A program made the position numbers and the translations under genes. The notes under the pieces were generated by a model. It saw nothing but the letters and a program-made list of their open reading frames with translations. It was not told the origin of the DNA and ran no database searches. DNA of 64,000 nt. Origin: Rhodoblastus sp. 17X3. Lineage in GTDB: Bacteria > Pseudomonadota > Alphaproteobacteria > Rhizobiales > Beijerinckiaceae. This document shows, piece by piece, positions 18,120 through 28,023 of this stretch (the stretch's first letter is position 1; each line of letters opens with the position of its first letter). The stretch covers positions 1-64,000 of the forward strand of contig NZ_JASHHX010000008.1 of the NCBI RefSeq assembly GCF_030056575.1. The letters are read 5' to 3'.

Positions 18120-18907
18120 TTTTTCTCTTCTTCAGGCAATGGTTCGCCCTTTCGCGCCGGAGCGAAAGACGCGACGTCCGATATGGCTGGATGTATTGAA
18201 CGAGTGTTGGGATGTCTAATCCAACCGAGCCTCAAGCACCCGGAGGATACCAGGCTTCTCGATCAGGAATAAAAGACATCATGCTCTGACCCGCCGAACT
18301 GCAGTTAAGACGCGCTCGAAGGAGTCGCACTGATAAAAAGCTGAATCTGCAATATCATCATGCCCCCCTTGCGCCTAAATCCCGCTTCGGTCTGTTTCTC
18401 TCGTATCACGTAATAAGAACACATAATACCTATATTCTCATCCGAATATAAGTTATGTTATTACTTAATACAAATCAGATATAGTTCGTTATTTGCTATC
18501 TCTGGTCCCGTTATATTTTATGCTTGGTCATTTATGAAGCTTTCGACATCGGGCTTTCCGTGACAGCCAAGAAACCATACACAGGGCGTCCGAGCTAGGC
18601 AATGCCTCCAGAGCCAGATTCACGAATCCAAATGGACCTCTCAGCGAGCCGGCAGACACCGAAAATGCATTTCGCTTGAGAACAAGGCGAGTCCGAGCAA
18701 AGCTGTTCATGCATCGCAAAATCCACCCGAAAAAAACCATTATCAAATTTGCGATTCGGACCAAACGCTCCAGCTTGTCAAGATCACGCCGCAGCGGCGT
18801 GGCGACGGCTTTATAAATAAGCTTTTGTTTTTATGTGAGCTTCTCTGACCGGCCTTGAACCTGTCATAAATTTTTATCGTTCGGTTTCCTGGAACCCCAA
18901 AGCTGCG
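18120..18907. other. 788-bp non-coding gap upstream of dnaA with AT-rich core
   Basis: No convincing gene lies here. The stretch at about 18400-18535 is markedly AT-rich against the surrounding high-GC DNA. Six GANTC motifs (starts 18322, 18343, 18617, 18624, 18689, 18753) are present, about twice the chance expectation; CcrM methylates GANTC in this class. On the minus strand a TTGTAT / TTATAT pair spaced about 16 bp near 18440-18475 could be a promoter for dnaA with a long leader, at low confidence. No perfect DnaA box was found. The region could be the dnaA control region, a DNA-unwinding element, or both. Confidence 0.6.
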
Positions 18908-19627
18908 TCACTCTGCCACAGCTTCGCCAACATTCACCGGATCGCGATAGCGGCGCCAAAATGGATTCGCTCCCAGAGTCTCGATGAGCGTCGAATGGCT
19001 TGCCTCGCTGGTCTCCGTCACACGGCTGGGCAATGGCCGCGGTCTTTCCGTCATTCCGCCCGTGAATTCTGCCTTTCGGATTTCCTTTCGAACTTGCAAG
19101 GACAAGGACGTCTGGCGGCCGCCGCGGAGCTCAATATAGACCTCCGCCAGAATCTCGGCGTCGATCAACGCGCCGTGCTTGACCCGGCGGCTTCGATCGA
19201 CGCCATAACGCGTGCAAAGCGCATCCAGAGAATTCGACGCCCCCGGATGTTTTTTCCGCGCAAGCGCCAAAGTGTCGACAACCCTTTCGCCCGAGATTGG
19301 CGGTCGACCGATCTTCTGCAGTTCGCAATTAATGAATTTCAGGTCGAATTCCGCGTTATGGGCGACGATCGGATCGTCGCCGACGAAATCCATGAATTGA
19401 TCGACGATGCCACTGAATACTGGCTTATCGGCGACCATATCGAAAGATATGCCATGAACTCTGAAGGCTGAATCCGGGATATCTCTTTCTGGATTGATGT
19501 AACAATGAAAATTATTCGTCGTCACAGAGCCATTGAGGAGTTCAATTGCCGCAATCTCAATTATCCTGTCCCCAGCTTGCGCATCGAGCCCAGTGGTTTC
19601 CGTGTCTAAAATGATCTCTCGTGACAT
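18908..19627 (-). CDS. dnaQ: DNA polymerase III subunit epsilon
   Basis: Epsilon is the 3'-5' proofreading exonuclease of the replicative polymerase. The 239-residue protein carries the DEDDh exonuclease motifs: ILDTETTGLD at the N-terminus, VAHNAEFDLKFIN in the middle and HGALIDAEILAEVY with the catalytic His and Asp. Length is normal. It is the last gene of a ppsR-aroE-coaE-dnaQ run on the minus strand, with 36 bp to coaE. In many relatives secB follows nearby; here that position holds the AT-rich gap and dnaA. Confidence 0.95.
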   Translation of the reverse strand: MSREIILDTETTGLDAQAGDRIIEIAAIELLNGSVTTNNFHCYINPERDIPDSAFRVHGISFDMVADKPVFSGIVDQFMDFVGDDPIVAHNAEFDLKFINCELQKIGRPPISGERVVDTLALARKKHPGASNSLDALCTRYGVDRSRRVKHGALIDAEILAEVYIELRGGRQTSLSLQVRKEIRKAEFTGGMTERPRPLPSRVTETSEASHSTLIETLGANPFWRRYRDPVNVGEAVAE

Positions 19628-19663
19628 ACCGTGCTGATCACCCTTCGATAAGAACCGGCGTCC

Positions 19664-20254
19664 TTATCGATCTGTCTGTCGAAGCGCAGCAATCAGCAGA
19701 TGCGTCTGCCGCCGCGCCGATTCAATTCCGTCGTCTGAACTTATCATGAAATGGGACCGCTGACGTTTTTCCGCGTCGGGAACCTGCCGACGCAAGATGG
19801 CGAAAAACTTATCCTCGTTCATCATGGGACGCGACAAAACGCGCCGCTTTTGTTCGCCGAATGAAGCGGACACGACGACGACCGCATCAACGTCTCGCCA
19901 TGCCTTTGTTTCAAACAGAAGGGGGATATCGACCACGGCCAGAGCCGAACCTTTTTGTTGTTCCCGGCGCAGAAAGTCGGCCCGGGCGGAGGCGACCTGC
20001 GGATGGATGATCCGCTCGAGTTCCGTCATGGCGTCGGGATCGTTCAGCACCAGACGCCCAAGAATGTCTCGTTGGATCTCGCCATCGCGGACAGCTTCCG
20101 GGAAGCGCGCTTGCACGGCCTCGAATGCGCTGCCACGATAGAGATCATGCACACATTTGTCGGCGTCGAAAACCGCAACGCCCTGGTCGCGAAACAATTC
20201 CGCCGTGGTGGACTTTCCCATCCCGATCGAGCCAGTAAGCCCCAGCACGATCAT
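19664..20254 (-). CDS. coaE: Dephospho-CoA kinase
   Basis: CoaE phosphorylates the 3'-hydroxyl of the ribose in dephospho-CoA, the last step of coenzyme A synthesis. The 196-residue protein has the P-loop GLTGSIGMGKST, the VFDADKCVHDLY motif and VVDIPLLFET, all family signatures. Its start overlaps the aroE stop by 4 bp, so translation is probably coupled. Length fits the family. Confidence 0.95.
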   Translation of the reverse strand: MIVLGLTGSIGMGKSTTAELFRDQGVAVFDADKCVHDLYRGSAFEAVQARFPEAVRDGEIQRDILGRLVLNDPDAMTELERIIHPQVASARADFLRREQQKGSALAVVDIPLLFETKAWRDVDAVVVVSASFGEQKRRVLSRPMMNEDKFFAILRRQVPDAEKRQRSHFMISSDDGIESARRQTHLLIAALRQTDR

Positions 20255-21105
20255 GTATGCGCCTGCTGCAAATCCGCGATGATCAGATCGCGCAGATCCG
20301 GCGTCACTTCGGGTCGAACCCCGAACCAGCGTTCAAATCCCGGCGCCGCCTGGTGCAGAAGCATCCCCAGGCCCGACGAAATCCTGTGACCCCGTCGCTT
20401 TGCATTTGCCAGCAGATCCGTTTCAAGCGGCGCATAGACGATGTCGCTGACGACGGCATTTTGCCGCAATCCATCTAGATCGATTGCGAGCTTCGGTTGC
20501 CCGGTCATCCCCAAGGACGTCGTATTGACCAGCAGCGCCTCGCCATTCAGCGCGCCCGGCTCGTCATTCAAAAATTGCGTCCAAACACGCCGGAAGCCCC
20601 AGCCCTCGGCCTCTGCCGCCAATTTCAACATCCGATCGGCTGATCGATTCAATAATTTGACTTCGGGAATCCCGCGCGCGGCCAAGCCGACCAGAATAGC
20701 CCGGGCCGCGCCTCCGGCGCCGATGACCGCCGCCCTTTCGCAATCTTCATTCCAATCCGGCGTTTCGGCGTCAAGATTGGCCAGGAATCCGCCGACGTCC
20801 GTATTATCGCCGCACAGCCGGCGGCCCTCGCGCCAAAGCGTGTTCACTGCGCCAATCCGCCGCGCCATTTCCGTGACGGTCGCGCAGGCTGCAAAGGCCC
20901 GCTCTTTATGGGGCAACGTGATATTGCCGCCGCAATAGCCGAAACGGTCCATTTCAGACAGAAAAGCATCGAGCTGATCTGGCGGGATTTCCAATTTCAC
21001 ATAGGAGCCCTGGATATCGTATTTCGACAGCCAATAATTATGAATGAGGGGAGATCGACTATGTTTTATAGGAAATCCAATGACAAAAGCCTTGTTGTCG
21101 CTCAT
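20251..21105 (-). CDS. aroE: Shikimate dehydrogenase
   Basis: AroE reduces 3-dehydroshikimate to shikimate with NADPH in aromatic amino acid synthesis. The 284-residue protein shows the shikimate-binding GFPIKHSRSPLIHNYWL (Ser and Ser/Pro contacts), NITLPHKE with the catalytic Lys, GDNTDVGGF and the NADP-binding GAGGAARAI. Its start is 16 bp after the ppsR stop. A maf gene commonly lies between these two in related genomes but is absent here. Confidence 0.95.
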   Translation of the reverse strand: MSDNKAFVIGFPIKHSRSPLIHNYWLSKYDIQGSYVKLEIPPDQLDAFLSEMDRFGYCGGNITLPHKERAFAACATVTEMARRIGAVNTLWREGRRLCGDNTDVGGFLANLDAETPDWNEDCERAAVIGAGGAARAILVGLAARGIPEVKLLNRSADRMLKLAAEAEGWGFRRVWTQFLNDEPGALNGEALLVNTTSLGMTGQPKLAIDLDGLRQNAVVSDIVYAPLETDLLANAKRRGHRISSGLGMLLHQAAPGFERWFGVRPEVTPDLRDLIIADLQQAHT

Positions 21106-21121
21106 AGCGGTCCCCGATACT

Positions 21122-21955
21122 TCAAGAGCTAGCTATGAATTTCATTGAATGAACGCGGTAAAGATCCATGATCGCCGCCGCTGTCTCCTCGATCGAGCGC
21201 CGGGATACGTCGATTGTAGGCCAACCGCGTTCTGAAAAAAGTCTCCGCGATCGACTGATTTCGTCGGCGACCGAAGTCCTGTCGACATAAGAGGAGTCCT
21301 GGGTCGCATTGAGCGCCAGCAACCTGTTCTGCCGAATTTGCACAATCCGCTCCGGCGAGGCGAAAAGTCCAATGACCAATGGTTTTCGCACGTTTTCCAT
21401 CACGGATGGAAGCGGCACGCCGGGAACGAGCGGAATATTCGCGGTCTTGACGCCACGATTGGCCAGATAAATGCTCGTCGGGGTCTTTGAAGTCCGGCTG
21501 ACGCCAAGAAGAACGACGTCGGCGCTCTCCAGGTCTTCGGCCATCTGCCCATCGTCATGCATCATGGTGTAATTCAAAGCTTCGATACGCTTGAAATATT
21601 CGGAGTTCAAAACATGCTGGGCGCCCGGTCGCGGGGCCGAGGCAGGACCGAGATAGGACTGAAAAAGCCCCAATATTGGAGCAAGGACGGAAAGCGCCGG
21701 CGAACCGGCGTCCGCACAGGCTTTCTCGAGCCTTTCAGCAAGTTCTGAATCCACCAAAGTGAAGAGCACGATCCCGGGCGAGGACTGGATTCCGGCGATG
21801 ACTCGCTCCAGTTGCTCGTGATTGCGGATCAAAGGGTAGATATGTTCGATCGACGCGATGCCCTGATATTGCGCGGCGGCGGCCCGACTCACGGCGATAA
21901 GGGTCTCTCCCGTCGAGTCAGACACCAGATGAAGGTGAAAATAGTTTCTGGTCAC
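21122..21955 (-). CDS. ppsR: Pyruvate, phosphate dikinase / PEP synthase regulatory protein (DUF299)
   Basis: This family has kinase and phosphorylase activities that switch PPDK or PEP synthase off and on. The 277-residue protein has the N-terminal [12 protein letters not shown] motif and the P-loop-like [11 protein letters not shown], both diagnostic. It is the homologue of the gene called RP001, which with hemE flanks the origin in Caulobacter and Rickettsia. It is divergent from hemE across a 416-bp non-coding region that is the best origin candidate. Whether PPDK or PEP synthase is the local partner cannot be seen in this window. Confidence 0.92.
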   Translation of the reverse strand: MTRNYFHLHLVSDSTGETLIAVSRAAAAQYQGIASIEHIYPLIRNHEQLERVIAGIQSSPGIVLFTLVDSELAERLEKACADAGSPALSVLAPILGLFQSYLGPASAPRPGAQHVLNSEYFKRIEALNYTMMHDDGQMAEDLESADVVLLGVSRTSKTPTSIYLANRGVKTANIPLVPGVPLPSVMENVRKPLVIGLFASPERIVQIRQNRLLALNATQDSSYVDRTSVADEISRSRRLFSERGWPTIDVSRRSIEETAAAIMDLYRVHSMKFIASS

Positions 21956-22091
21956 AGCGCGCCTGGTTCGTTGTCAACGAGACACAATCCGTAATCCGAC
22001 CCCACGCGACAGGCAAGGCTTGTTGAAGCCTGTGAATATCCGTTCAAATGCGACCAAAATATCGCACCTCGCATTCCGGCGACGCCATTCC

Positions 22092-22106
22092 TTTAGAATT
22101 TATTAA
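22092..22106. promoter_or_regulatory. Near-match CtrA binding site (7/8)
   Basis: TTTA-GAATTTA-TTAA matches the CtrA consensus TTAA-N7-TTAA at seven of eight fixed bases with exact 7-bp spacing. It lies 115 bp from the perfect CtrA box in the same region. Confidence 0.45.
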
Positions 22107-22220
22107 CCGGCGTCAATCTGTCATCAAAAATCCTCACCCCTGTCCAAAATAATGGGAATTACGGGTATAATTCCGGCGGAACGCCTCTGCGGCCGGCTCG
22201 GGGAAGCAGAGAAATTATCG

Positions 22221-22235
22221 TTAAAAAAGGTTTAA
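22221..22235. promoter_or_regulatory. Perfect CtrA binding site TTAA-N7-TTAA
   Basis: TTAA-AAAAGGT-TTAA matches the CtrA consensus exactly in half-sites and spacing. CtrA is the alphaproteobacterial cell-cycle regulator that represses initiation at the Caulobacter origin and also controls the overlapping hemE promoter. The site lies 137 bp upstream of the hemE start. Confidence 0.7.
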
Positions 22236-22371
22236 CGTCAAAGCGCGTCGAACCTGAATTCCATCTCAAAAATTCCGGTCTGTTGGGGATCCATTGTGTG
22301 TGGCCGTGAATAAGGCTATTCCCTCGGCTAATAACAGAAAAAGAGATTCTAGAAAGATATAGGATTATTCC

Positions 22372-23436
22372 GTGACCGCGCCGGCGACCAGTGGCCTCTC
22401 AAGCAAGACCAACAAGGCCTTTTTGTCCGTTCTTGATGGACAGCAGCTCAAGACTCCGCCGATCTGGCTGATGCGCCAGGCCGGGCGATACTTGCCGGAA
22501 TATCGCGAACTGCGCGCGACCGCGAAAAACTTTCTCGATTTCTGCTATTCTCCCGCTCTTGCCGCGGAAGCGACACTTCAGCCAATCCGGCGCTTTGGTT
22601 TCGACGCCGCCATTCTTTTCAGCGATATCCTCGTCATCCCCGACGCGTTGGGCCAGACGGTGACGTTCGAAGCTGGCGAAGGTCCTCGTCTCAATCCTTT
22701 GACGTCCGTCGAAGACATCGAACGGCTTCCCGAATTATCGCTGGGCCGGCTCTCCGCCGTTTTCGAGACGATCGACCGGGTCAAGCCCCGGCTTGCTCCG
22801 CAAACGGCCTTCATCGGTTTCTGTGGCGCTCCCTGGACCGTCGCAAGCTATATGATCGCCGGACGCGGCACCCCGGACCAGGCGCCCGCCCGACTCTTCG
22901 CCTATCGAAATCCCGCCGCGTTTCAATTGCTCATCGATAAATTGGTCGACGCCTCGATCGCCTATCTGAGCGAACAGATCCGCACAGGCGTCGAAGCGGT
23001 CCAGATTTTCGATTCCTGGGCCGGAATTTTGCCGCCATCCGAATTTCAGCGTTGGAGCCTCGCGCCGATCGCCCGCATCATTTCCGGCGTCCGCACCAGC
23101 CATCCTGCGGCGCGCATCATCGCCTTTCCGCGCGGCGCCACGACCCATCTTCCGAACTTCATTCGTCAGACCGGCGCGCAAGCCATTGGCCTCGACACAG
23201 CTGTCGATCCGAACTGGGCCGTGAACGCCATTCCGGAACAGGTGGTGGTGCAGGGCCATCTCGACCCGCTCGCGCTGCTGGCGGGCGGAAGAGCGCAGAC
23301 CGAGGCTGTCGACGCCCTTCTCACGGCCTACCGGGGCCGTCGCCACATCTTCAATCTCGGCCACGGAATTTTGCCTGAGACTCCGATCGATCATGTGGCG
23401 GCGCTGGTCGATCAGGTTCGCTCATTCGAGGGCTGA
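22372..23436 (+). CDS. hemE: Uroporphyrinogen decarboxylase
   Basis: HemE removes four carboxyl groups from uroporphyrinogen III to give coproporphyrinogen III in haem and chlorophyll synthesis. The 354-residue protein has the signature [17 protein letters not shown] near the N-terminus and [13 protein letters not shown] in the middle. Further on come a QIFDSWAG segment and the C-terminal [12 protein letters not shown]. It starts with GTG, preceded by an AGGA ribosome site. The stop and the hemJ start are one base apart, so the two haem genes form a pair. Its upstream region is the origin candidate. Confidence 0.96.
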   Translation: MTAPATSGLSSKTNKAFLSVLDGQQLKTPPIWLMRQAGRYLPEYRELRATAKNFLDFCYSPALAAEATLQPIRRFGFDAAILFSDILVIPDALGQTVTFEAGEGPRLNPLTSVEDIERLPELSLGRLSAVFETIDRVKPRLAPQTAFIGFCGAPWTVASYMIAGRGTPDQAPARLFAYRNPAAFQLLIDKLVDASIAYLSEQIRTGVEAVQIFDSWAGILPPSEFQRWSLAPIARIISGVRTSHPAARIIAFPRGATTHLPNFIRQTGAQAIGLDTAVDPNWAVNAIPEQVVVQGHLDPLALLAGGRAQTEAVDALLTAYRGRRHIFNLGHGILPETPIDHVAALVDQVRSFEG

Positions 23437-23437
23437 A

Positions 23438-23857
23438 ATGTATCTTTGGATCAAAGCGCTGCATGTCGTCTCGATCATCTCGTGGATGGCCGGGTTGCTC
23501 TATCTTCCCAGGCTTTTTGTCTATCACTCCGACGCCGAATTGAAATCGATCCAGTCCGAAACATTCAAAGTGATGGAAAAAAGATTAGCCCATGCAATCA
23601 TGACGCCAGCGATGGTCATGAGCTGGATTTCTGGTTTGTTTATCGCGATTCATTCTGGATTTTATTCAGAAAATTGGTTCAAGATAAAATTCATATTGGC
23701 TATATTCATGACGGTATTTCATTTTTATCTATTGAATTTACAAACGAAATTCAATTTCGACAATAATCGCCACTCCAATCGATTTTACCGTCTCATCAAT
23801 GAGATTCCGACCGTGCTCATGTTGCTGATCGTCGGTCTTGTCATCCTGAAGCCGTGA
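23438..23857 (+). CDS. hemJ: Protoporphyrinogen IX oxidase HemJ
   Basis: HemJ is the membrane-embedded protoporphyrinogen oxidase of most alphaproteobacteria and cyanobacteria lacking HemG or HemY. The 139-residue protein has about four membrane segments and the N-terminal ALHVVSIISWMAGLLYLPRLFVYH motif with conserved histidines. It follows hemE by one base. Base composition is visibly more AT-rich than its neighbours (roughly 23580-23800), which may reflect the hydrophobic coding or a separate history. It ends one base from the convergent regA stop. Confidence 0.9.
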   Translation: MYLWIKALHVVSIISWMAGLLYLPRLFVYHSDAELKSIQSETFKVMEKRLAHAIMTPAMVMSWISGLFIAIHSGFYSENWFKIKFILAIFMTVFHFYLLNLQTKFNFDNNRHSNRFYRLINEIPTVLMLLIVGLVILKP

Positions 23858-23858
23858 G

Positions 23859-24449
23859 CTAGCGCGGCGCTCTCTTCGCAAGGATTCGCTGCAAGGTGCG
23901 CCTATGCATGTTCAGGCGGCGGGCGGTCTCGGAGACATTCCGCTCGCAAAGCTCATAGATTCGCTGGATATGCTCCCAGCGCACGCGCTCGGCGGACATC
24001 GGATTTTCCGGAGCTGTTCCGACTGGCGAGTCGCTCGATTTCATCAGCGCGAGGAATATCTCGTCGGCGTCGGCGGGCTTGGCCAGATAATCGAATGCGC
24101 CGAGTTTGATTGCGATGACGGCGGATGAAATATTCCCATAGCCCGTCAGGATGATTCCACGGGCCTCGGGGCGCCGGGTCTTGAGCTCGGTGATAACGTC
24201 GATGCCGTTGCCGTCATTCAAGCGCATGTCGATGATCGCGAATGCCGGCGGAAATTCGCGCAAGCGGGCGAGGGCCTCGGCGACCGATTCCGCTGTGGAG
24301 ACGATGAAGCCCCGCGCCGTCATCGCCTTGGCGAGACGATTCAAAAAGGGCTTGTCATCGTCGAGGATGAGGAGAGTCTTGTCTTTCTCGAACAGAAGCA
24401 GGGCCTCGTTCAATGCCGAGGCTTCCTGATTTTCAGACGAGTCATCCAT
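23859..24449 (-). CDS. regA: Redox response regulator RegA/ActR/PrrA
   Basis: RegA-type regulators control energy metabolism, carbon and nitrogen fixation and photosynthesis genes in response to redox state. From the chosen ATG (24449) the 196-residue protein has a receiver with Asp30-32, phosphoacceptor Asp74, Thr102 and Lys124. A proline-containing linker follows, then a Fis-type helix-turn-helix (NVSETARRLNMHRRTLQRIL) at the C-terminus. In-frame ATGs up to 24485 are possible starts. The regB kinase gene is just upstream on the same strand, an 81-bp gap, so this is a complete two-component pair. Confidence 0.92.
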   Translation of the reverse strand: MDDSSENQEASALNEALLLFEKDKTLLILDDDKPFLNRLAKAMTARGFIVSTAESVAEALARLREFPPAFAIIDMRLNDGNGIDVITELKTRRPEARGIILTGYGNISSAVIAIKLGAFDYLAKPADADEIFLALMKSSDSPVGTAPENPMSAERVRWEHIQRIYELCERNVSETARRLNMHRRTLQRILAKRAPR

Positions 24450-24530
24450 GGCAAGTCTCATTCTTTTTTGGACCATTTGCAGCAAATTAAGCGAATTTAT
24501 CGCTCATTTGTCTAATCTTGTTCCAGATCG

Positions 24531-25847
24531 TCACGAGCGATCAGCGGCGCCGGTTCGATTTTCCAGGCGCGTCCGATTCCATATCATCTGCACGGAAGCG
24601 CCGCCGCCGTCGAGATTGGAGAAGCGCATTGCGGCGCCCGTCCGCTCCAACAAGGTCTTGGAGATGAAAATGCCCAGGCCGAGTCCGGCGCTGGTTTCGG
24701 ATTTCAGACGCCGCGCCGCGCGGCCTCTCAAATAGGGCTCGCCGATCTGGTTGAGGATTTCGTTGGAGAAACCGGGACCATCGTCACGGATAACGATGAT
24801 GATGTCCTTGTTCGTCCACATGGCCGATAAAAGGACCTTTTCCTTGGCGAAATCGACGGCGTTCTCGAAAAAATTGCCGACGCCATAGGTCAAGGCGGCG
24901 TCATTGAGGATGATCGGCTCGTCCCCTTCGCCCTGGAGACTGATCTCGATATCCACGGCATATTGCCGGAACGGCGCGGCTATGTTCTCCAGCAGATGCC
25001 GCAGACGGATATGGTCCAGCGGAGGTTGCCTCTCGTCCGCGAGGGACGAAAGCCGCCCCAGAATGGCGCGGCAGCGCTGGGCCTCCTGCGTCAATAATTC
25101 AATATCCTCGGAAAATTCGGAGGGTAATTTGGCTTTGCTGAGTTCCCGGCTGACCAGGGCGATCGTCGCCAGAGGCGTCCCGAGTTCGTGTGCCGCGGCG
25201 GCGGCAAGACCATCGAGCCGGGACAGATGATTTTGCCGCTCCAGAACGAGTTCGGCTGCGGAAAGCGCCGTTTGAAGGTCTCTCTTTTCGCTCGCGACCC
25301 GCGCCGCATAAAGGCAAATGAAAGTCGTCGCGACGAGAAGCGCGCTCCAGAGAGCAAGACGGTAGAGGGGCGCAAGCTGGAAGGTTTCCGCGCGATACCA
25401 GGGCAGCGGCCAATGAAAGGCGGTCAGGAAACTGGCGGAAAGGACAACCAGACCCGCAATAATCAGAATCTGGCTGGAACGAAGGGAAACGGCCGCGATC
25501 GTGACCGGAGCCAGGAGAAGGATCGCGAAAGGATTTTCGATGCCGCCGGCGAGGAAAAGCAGCGCCGAGAGCTGCAACACATCAAAGGCCAGAAGCGCGG
25601 TGGCGGGCTGTTCTTCCAGTCGAAGATTTTTAGGAACGAAAATCTCGACGAGGACATTCAGGACGGCGGATGTCGCGATAATGGCCAGGCACAGGGCGAC
25701 AGGCGCCGAAAATTGCAGGCCGTGGGCCACAAACAAGACAGTCGCCAGCTGACCGAAAATGGCGAGCCAGCGCAGCCGCGTCAGGGTCTCGATACGGAGG
25801 TGGCGACCCTCGGAGCCGATGATCAGGGAAAAGGGCCTTGTCTCCAT
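24531..25847 (-). CDS. regB: Redox sensor histidine kinase RegB/ActS/PrrB
   Basis: RegB senses the ubiquinone pool and cysteine redox state, then phosphorylates RegA. The 438-residue protein has about six membrane segments (roughly 28-185) with the quinone-associated GGIENPF at 101-107. The dimerisation/phosphoacceptor site is AHELGTPL with His220. The conserved redox cysteine is probably Cys259 in EAQRCRAIL. The ATP-binding domain contains NFFENAVDFA and GLGLGIFISK. It is paired with regA downstream. Residues tied to redox sensing in Rhodobacter are all present, so redox control is likely. Confidence 0.92.
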   Translation of the reverse strand: METRPFSLIIGSEGRHLRIETLTRLRWLAIFGQLATVLFVAHGLQFSAPVALCLAIIATSAVLNVLVEIFVPKNLRLEEQPATALLAFDVLQLSALLFLAGGIENPFAILLLAPVTIAAVSLRSSQILIIAGLVVLSASFLTAFHWPLPWYRAETFQLAPLYRLALWSALLVATTFICLYAARVASEKRDLQTALSAAELVLERQNHLSRLDGLAAAAAHELGTPLATIALVSRELSKAKLPSEFSEDIELLTQEAQRCRAILGRLSSLADERQPPLDHIRLRHLLENIAAPFRQYAVDIEISLQGEGDEPIILNDAALTYGVGNFFENAVDFAKEKVLLSAMWTNKDIIIVIRDDGPGFSNEILNQIGEPYLRGRAARRLKSETSAGLGLGIFISKTLLERTGAAMRFSNLDGGGASVQMIWNRTRLENRTGAADRS

Positions 25848-25918
25848 GGGAACCGCGACCTTGATGAACGGAAGCCCCGGGCCGCGCCGGGTCCAGAGCT
25901 TCCGCGCAAAGGATTAAC

Positions 25919-27739
<1,821 letters not shown>

Positions 27740-28023
27740 GGGCGCCTGGCTATTGGGCCGGCCCCGGCCAAGGGCAAGGGCAAGCGTTGATAAGATGAAC
27801 AGGGGCCATTCCCGATGGATCTGGGGAAGAGCCGCCCGTTTCGCATGCGCGACAGGAAAGACGTCACCGAATTTTCTGTTCCGGCCCGGTAAAGAATTAC
27901 GGGCCGATGACACTGCTGTGAGCGTAAATCGCGCAAGCTTTTACAAGTTTGCGCCTGCTCTACCTGAAAATGAACAGATTGGAAACCCGCGATGCAGCCG
28001 GCATTCGATTGAAAATTCCCCGA

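Larger units (their letters stand above)
21956..22371. other. oriC: Candidate chromosomal replication origin (oriC) between ppsR and hemE
   Basis: This 416-bp non-coding region lies between divergent ppsR and hemE, the gene pair flanking the Caulobacter origin. It has a perfect CtrA box (22221-22235), a near-match CtrA box (22092-22106), and DnaA-box-like 9-mers TGTGAATAT (22031-22039) and CGTGAATAA (22305-22313), each 8/9 against TGTGNATAA. It also holds one GANTC (22345-22349) and AT-rich patches. All minus-strand genes to its left from parB to ppsR point away from it. The hemE promoter must also lie here. Perfect DnaA boxes were not seen. Confidence 0.65.

Noticed and set aside
18528-18764. 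A 78-codon minus-strand open frame in the dnaA-dnaQ gap
   Set aside because: The translation has no recognisable domain, no good ribosome site was seen, and open frames of this size arise by chance.
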